NCBI GenBank assembly: GCA_013298675.1
Contig: JAAFIJ010000123.1
Span: 1 to 7,562 of the forward strand
From: Rhodobacterales bacterium
GTDB lineage: Bacteria > Pseudomonadota > Alphaproteobacteria > Rhodobacterales > Rhodobacteraceae
Length of the DNA: 7,562 nt
Direction: 5' to 3'
Part shown: in pieces, positions 5,747-7,562 of the stretch
How the letters are laid out: each line of letters opens with the position of its first letter
Numbering within the stretch: position 1 is the stretch's first letter
Made by a program: the position numbers and the translations under genes
Notes under the pieces: generated by a model
The model's database searches: none
What the model saw: only the letters and a program-made list of their open reading frames with translations
Told to the model about the DNA's origin: nothing

Positions 5747-6462
5747 TGGGTCAGAAGGTCAATCCGATTGGCATGCGTCTTCAGGTCAACCGTACCTGGG
5801 ACAGCCGCTGGTTCGCTGAATCGAAAGATTACGGCAACCTGCTGCTAGAAGACCTCAAAATGCGTGCATTCATCCATGAAGAGTGCAAGCAAGCCGGCGT
5901 CAGCCGTGTGATCATCGAACGTCCGCACAAAAAGTGCCGCGTCACGATCCACACAGCACGTCCAGGCGTGATTATCGGCAAAAAAGGTGCAGACATCGAA
6001 GGTCTGCGCAAGAAGTTGTCGGTTTTCACCAAGTCCGAACTGCACTTGAACATCGTCGAAGTGCGCAAGCCAGAGCTTGACGCTCAGCTTGTGGCAGAAT
6101 CGATCGCACAGCAGATGGAGCGTCGCGTTTCGTTCCGTCGTGCCATGAAGCGTGGCGTTCAAAACGCGATGCGTATGGGCGCACTGGGCATCCGTGTGAA
6201 CGTTGCTGGTCGTCTTGGCGGTGCCGAGATTGCCCGGACCGAATGGTACCGTGAAGGCCGTGTGCCATTGCACACCCTGCGCGCTGACATCGACTATGCT
6301 CTGTCCGAAGCTTCGACTGCCTATGGCATCATCGGGGTGAAGGTCTGGATCTTCAAAGGCGAAATCCTTGAGCATGATCCACAAGCCCATGATCGCCGTC
6401 TTGCCGAAGCGCAAGAAGGTGCAGCACCGCGTTCGCCTCGCCGCGACCGCGAACGCGCGTAA
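5746..6462 (+). CDS. rpsC: 30S ribosomal protein S3
   Basis: A 238-residue protein. It has the S3 start MGQKVNPIGMRLQ, a type II KH RNA-binding domain with the GKKG loop at residues 78-81 (ARPGVIIGKKGADIEGLRKK), and the C-terminal S3 domain (NVAGRLGGAEIARTEWYREG, about 152-171). S3 lines the mRNA entry channel. Arg131, Arg132 and Lys135 coincide with the residues linked to mRNA helicase activity in E. coli. The tail after about residue 215 is short, charged and Arg-rich, and is probably disordered. The start overlaps rplV by one base, with GGGGAG at 5732-5737 as ribosome binding site. Confidence 0.98.
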   Translation: MGQKVNPIGMRLQVNRTWDSRWFAESKDYGNLLLEDLKMRAFIHEECKQAGVSRVIIERPHKKCRVTIHTARPGVIIGKKGADIEGLRKKLSVFTKSELHLNIVEVRKPELDAQLVAESIAQQMERRVSFRRAMKRGVQNAMRMGALGIRVNVAGRLGGAEIARTEWYREGRVPLHTLRADIDYALSEASTAYGIIGVKVWIFKGEILEHDPQAHDRRLAEAQEGAAPRSPRRDRERA

Positions 6463-6474
6463 GGGAGAAGACAG

Positions 6475-6888
6475 ATGTTGCAACCTAAACGGACTAAGTT
6501 CCGCAAGCAGCACAAAGGCCGTATCCACGGCGAAGCGAAGGGCGGCTTCTTGCTGAACTTCGGCTCCTTTGCGCTGAAAGCCACTGAACCAGAGCGTGTG
6601 ACGGCTCGTCAGATCGAAGCGGCCCGCCGCGCGATCACCCGCCACATGAAGCGTCAAGGCCGTGTCTGGATCCGGATTTTCCCGGATGTCCCAGTCTCTG
6701 CCAAGCCCGTCGAAGTGCGTATGGGTAAGGGTAAAGGTTCGACTGACTATTGGGCAGCCAAGGTCAAGCCGGGCCGTATCATGTTCGAGATCGACGGCGT
6801 GTCCGAAGTGATCGCACGTGAAGCCCTGCGTCTGGGAGCGATGAAGCTGCCAGTCACCACCCGCGTCGTGGCAAAAGAAGACTGGTAA
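6475..6888 (+). CDS. rplP: 50S ribosomal protein L16
   Basis: A 137-residue protein of standard L16/uL16 length, beginning MLQPKRTKFRKQHKGRIHGE. It carries TARQIEAARRAITRHMKRQG (about 43-62) and VRMGKGKGSTDYW (about 81-93). Arg82 corresponds to E. coli L16 Arg81, which is hydroxylated there by YcfD/RoxA. L16 organises the A-site region and 5S rRNA contacts late in 50S assembly. GGGAGAAG at 6463-6470 is the ribosome binding site, 12 bases after rpsC. Normally rpmC follows; here a series of hairpins and an oxygenase gene come next. Confidence 0.98.
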   Translation: MLQPKRTKFRKQHKGRIHGEAKGGFLLNFGSFALKATEPERVTARQIEAARRAITRHMKRQGRVWIRIFPDVPVSAKPVEVRMGKGKGSTDYWAAKVKPGRIMFEIDGVSEVIAREALRLGAMKLPVTTRVVAKEDW

Positions 6889-6912
6889 GGTTTTTGCGCT
6901 AGCGCAAAAACC
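6889..6912. repeat. 24-base perfect palindrome directly after rplP
   Basis: GGTTTTTGCGCT at 6889-6900 is followed immediately by its exact reverse complement AGCGCAAAAACC (6901-6912). It begins at the first base after the rplP stop. As RNA it would fold into a roughly 10-bp hairpin with a 4-base loop, with no T-run after it. It may be an mRNA 3'-end stabiliser, a processing site, or one copy of a dispersed intergenic repeat; this cannot be decided from one copy. Confidence 0.8.
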
Positions 6913-6923
6913 AGTGCGGTATA

Positions 6924-6944
6924 GCGAGTTTCAACGAAACTCGC
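6924..6944. repeat. Second hairpin after rplP
   Basis: GCGAGTTTC (6924-6932) and GAAACTCGC (6936-6944) form a perfect 9-bp stem with a 3-base loop. It lies between the 24-base palindrome and the terminator. CGGG (6944-6947) and CCCG (6954-6957) could form a further small stem that shares a base with it. No T-run follows. Confidence 0.7.
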
Positions 6945-6965
6945 GGGCCGTCACCCGGATCAAAA

Positions 6966-6997
6966 AAAAGCCCTCACTGGAAACGGTGGGGGCTTTT
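6966..6997 (+). terminator. Intrinsic terminator after rplP
   Basis: AAAAGCCCTCAC (6966-6977) pairs with GTGGGGGCTTTT (6986-6997), a 12-bp stem with one G-T wobble and an 8-base loop. A-tract and T-tract flank the G+C core, so it could work in both orientations, although only plus-strand genes flank it here. It ends or dampens transcription of the upstream part of the S10 operon, 45 bases before the oxygenase start. Confidence 0.85.
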
Positions 6998-7042
6998 CCA
7001 CTAAACCCCATTCGCCACCCCTCTTTCGACAGGAACCCCATC

Positions 7043-7562
7043 ATGGCCGAAATCTCATCCCTCTTCGTCACCCGCCTCTACCGCGCTGATTTGAATGAAT
7101 TGGCCAAGAAAAAGGTCGATTACGCCGAACTTGCCGCATCCTGTGACGCGATTGCCGAGGATGACGAGGCGGGTCAGGAATGGTGTGAGGCGAACGGCTA
7201 TCCCGGCTATACCAGCTATGCCAGCTTGAACGACCTGCCATGGCGGTTCCCGATTTTCGCCGATCTGGAAAAAGCCTTGGACAAACATGTCGCAGCCTTT
7301 GTCAAAGACCAATGCTTTGATCTGGGTGACCGCAAACTGAAATGCGGGTCGTTCTGGATCAACATCCTGCCCGAAGGCGGCATGCACGCCAGCCACATCC
7401 ACACCCATTCGGTGATTTCCGGCACCACCTATGTGTCGATGCCAAAGGGCACCAGCGCCCTGAAACTGGAAGACCCCCGCCTGCCGATGATGATGCACGC
7501 CCCGTTGCGCACCAAGAAGGCGGGCCAAGAATTGCAGAGCTTCGTCTATGTGAAACCCGTCG
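7043..7562 (+). CDS. 2OG-Fe(II) oxygenase, TIGR02466/PF13759-like (5' part, runs off the window)
   Basis: An open frame of 173 codons runs from ATG 7043 to the window edge with no stop; AGGA at 7031-7034 is a possible ribosome binding site. The product starts MAEISSLFVTRLYRADLNEL and contains GYPGYTSYASLNDLP (about 52-66) and CGSFWINILPEGG (101-113). It then has HASHIHTHSVISGTTYVSMP (115-134) and LKLEDPRLP. The pattern FWxNxxxxGG, HxH, SGxxYvxxP, then leEDPR is that of the TIGR02466 putative Fe(II)/2-oxoglutarate oxygenases. His118 and His120 are likely iron ligands; the distal His and the 2OG-binding Arg would lie beyond the window. The substrate is unknown. No clear own promoter is seen after the terminator, so expression may depend on read-through. 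Cytoplasmic location is inferred from the lack of a signal peptide. Confidence 0.85.
   Translation, partial: MAEISSLFVTRLYRADLNELAKKKVDYAELAASCDAIAEDDEAGQEWCEANGYPGYTSYASLNDLPWRFPIFADLEKALDKHVAAFVKDQCFDLGDRKLKCGSFWINILPEGGMHASHIHTHSVISGTTYVSMPKGTSALKLEDPRLPMMMHAPLRTKKAGQELQSFVYVKPV

Noticed and set aside
5845..6657. Minus-strand open frame (270 codons) opposite rpsC and rplP
   Set aside because: It is antisense to certain ribosomal genes, with no recognisable domain and no ribosome binding context.
7055..7528. Minus-strand open frame (157 codons) at the right end
   Set aside because: It is opposite the 2OG oxygenase, whose conserved motifs show the plus strand is the coding one.

Overview
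The window reads as chromosomal DNA of an alphaproteobacterium, most likely of the Rhodobacteraceae (Roseobacter group). This rests on the sequence character of the ribosomal proteins, the tuf-to-S10 gene order, an Fe-S bacterial photolyase of the Agrobacterium PhrB type, and a TIGR02466/PF13759-type oxygenase. Genus and species cannot be fixed from the sequence alone.

Layout. (1) Positions 1-118 hold the last 38 codons and stop of tuf (EF-Tu), followed by a strong hairpin terminator at 152-183 that can serve both strands. (2) Positions 183-1885 hold a two-gene cassette on the minus strand, convergent with tuf and divergent from rpsJ: a 53-residue DUF2256 zinc-ribbon-like protein whose stop overlaps (ATGA) the start of a 514-residue Fe-S cryptochrome/photolyase. 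This cassette sits exactly where many alphaproteobacteria run from tuf straight into rpsJ. (3) Positions 1886-2164 are a divergent regulatory region with candidate promoters and a 7-10-7 inverted repeat. (4) Positions 2165-6888 are the first part of the S10 operon in canonical order: rpsJ, rplC, rplD, rplW, rplB, rpsS, rplV, rpsC, rplP. Genes are packed with ATGA or TAATG overlaps or gaps of 3-14 bases. The one exception is a 129-base gap between rplW and rplB that carries a terminator-like hairpin and a second hairpin. (5) Positions 6889-7000 contain a 24-base perfect palindrome, a 9-bp hairpin and an A/T-flanked intrinsic terminator, so the S10 operon is interrupted after rplP where rpmC (L29) would be expected. 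(6) From 7043 to the end runs the 5' part (173 codons, no stop) of a non-haem Fe(II)/2-oxoglutarate oxygenase of the TIGR02466 type.

How it fits together. Nine genes encode ribosomal proteins of both subunits: S10, S19 and S3 of the 30S head, and L3, L4, L23, L2, L22 and L16 of the 50S. L4, L22 and L23 line or ring the peptide exit tunnel. The tuf product delivers aminoacyl-tRNA to these ribosomes. The photolyase cassette is a DNA-repair or light-signalling passenger placed at a highly expressed locus. The oxygenase immediately after L16 is the most provocative neighbour: L16 is hydroxylated on one arginine in E. coli by an unrelated 2OG oxygenase (YcfD/RoxA). Whether this enzyme modifies a ribosomal protein is speculation raised only by position.
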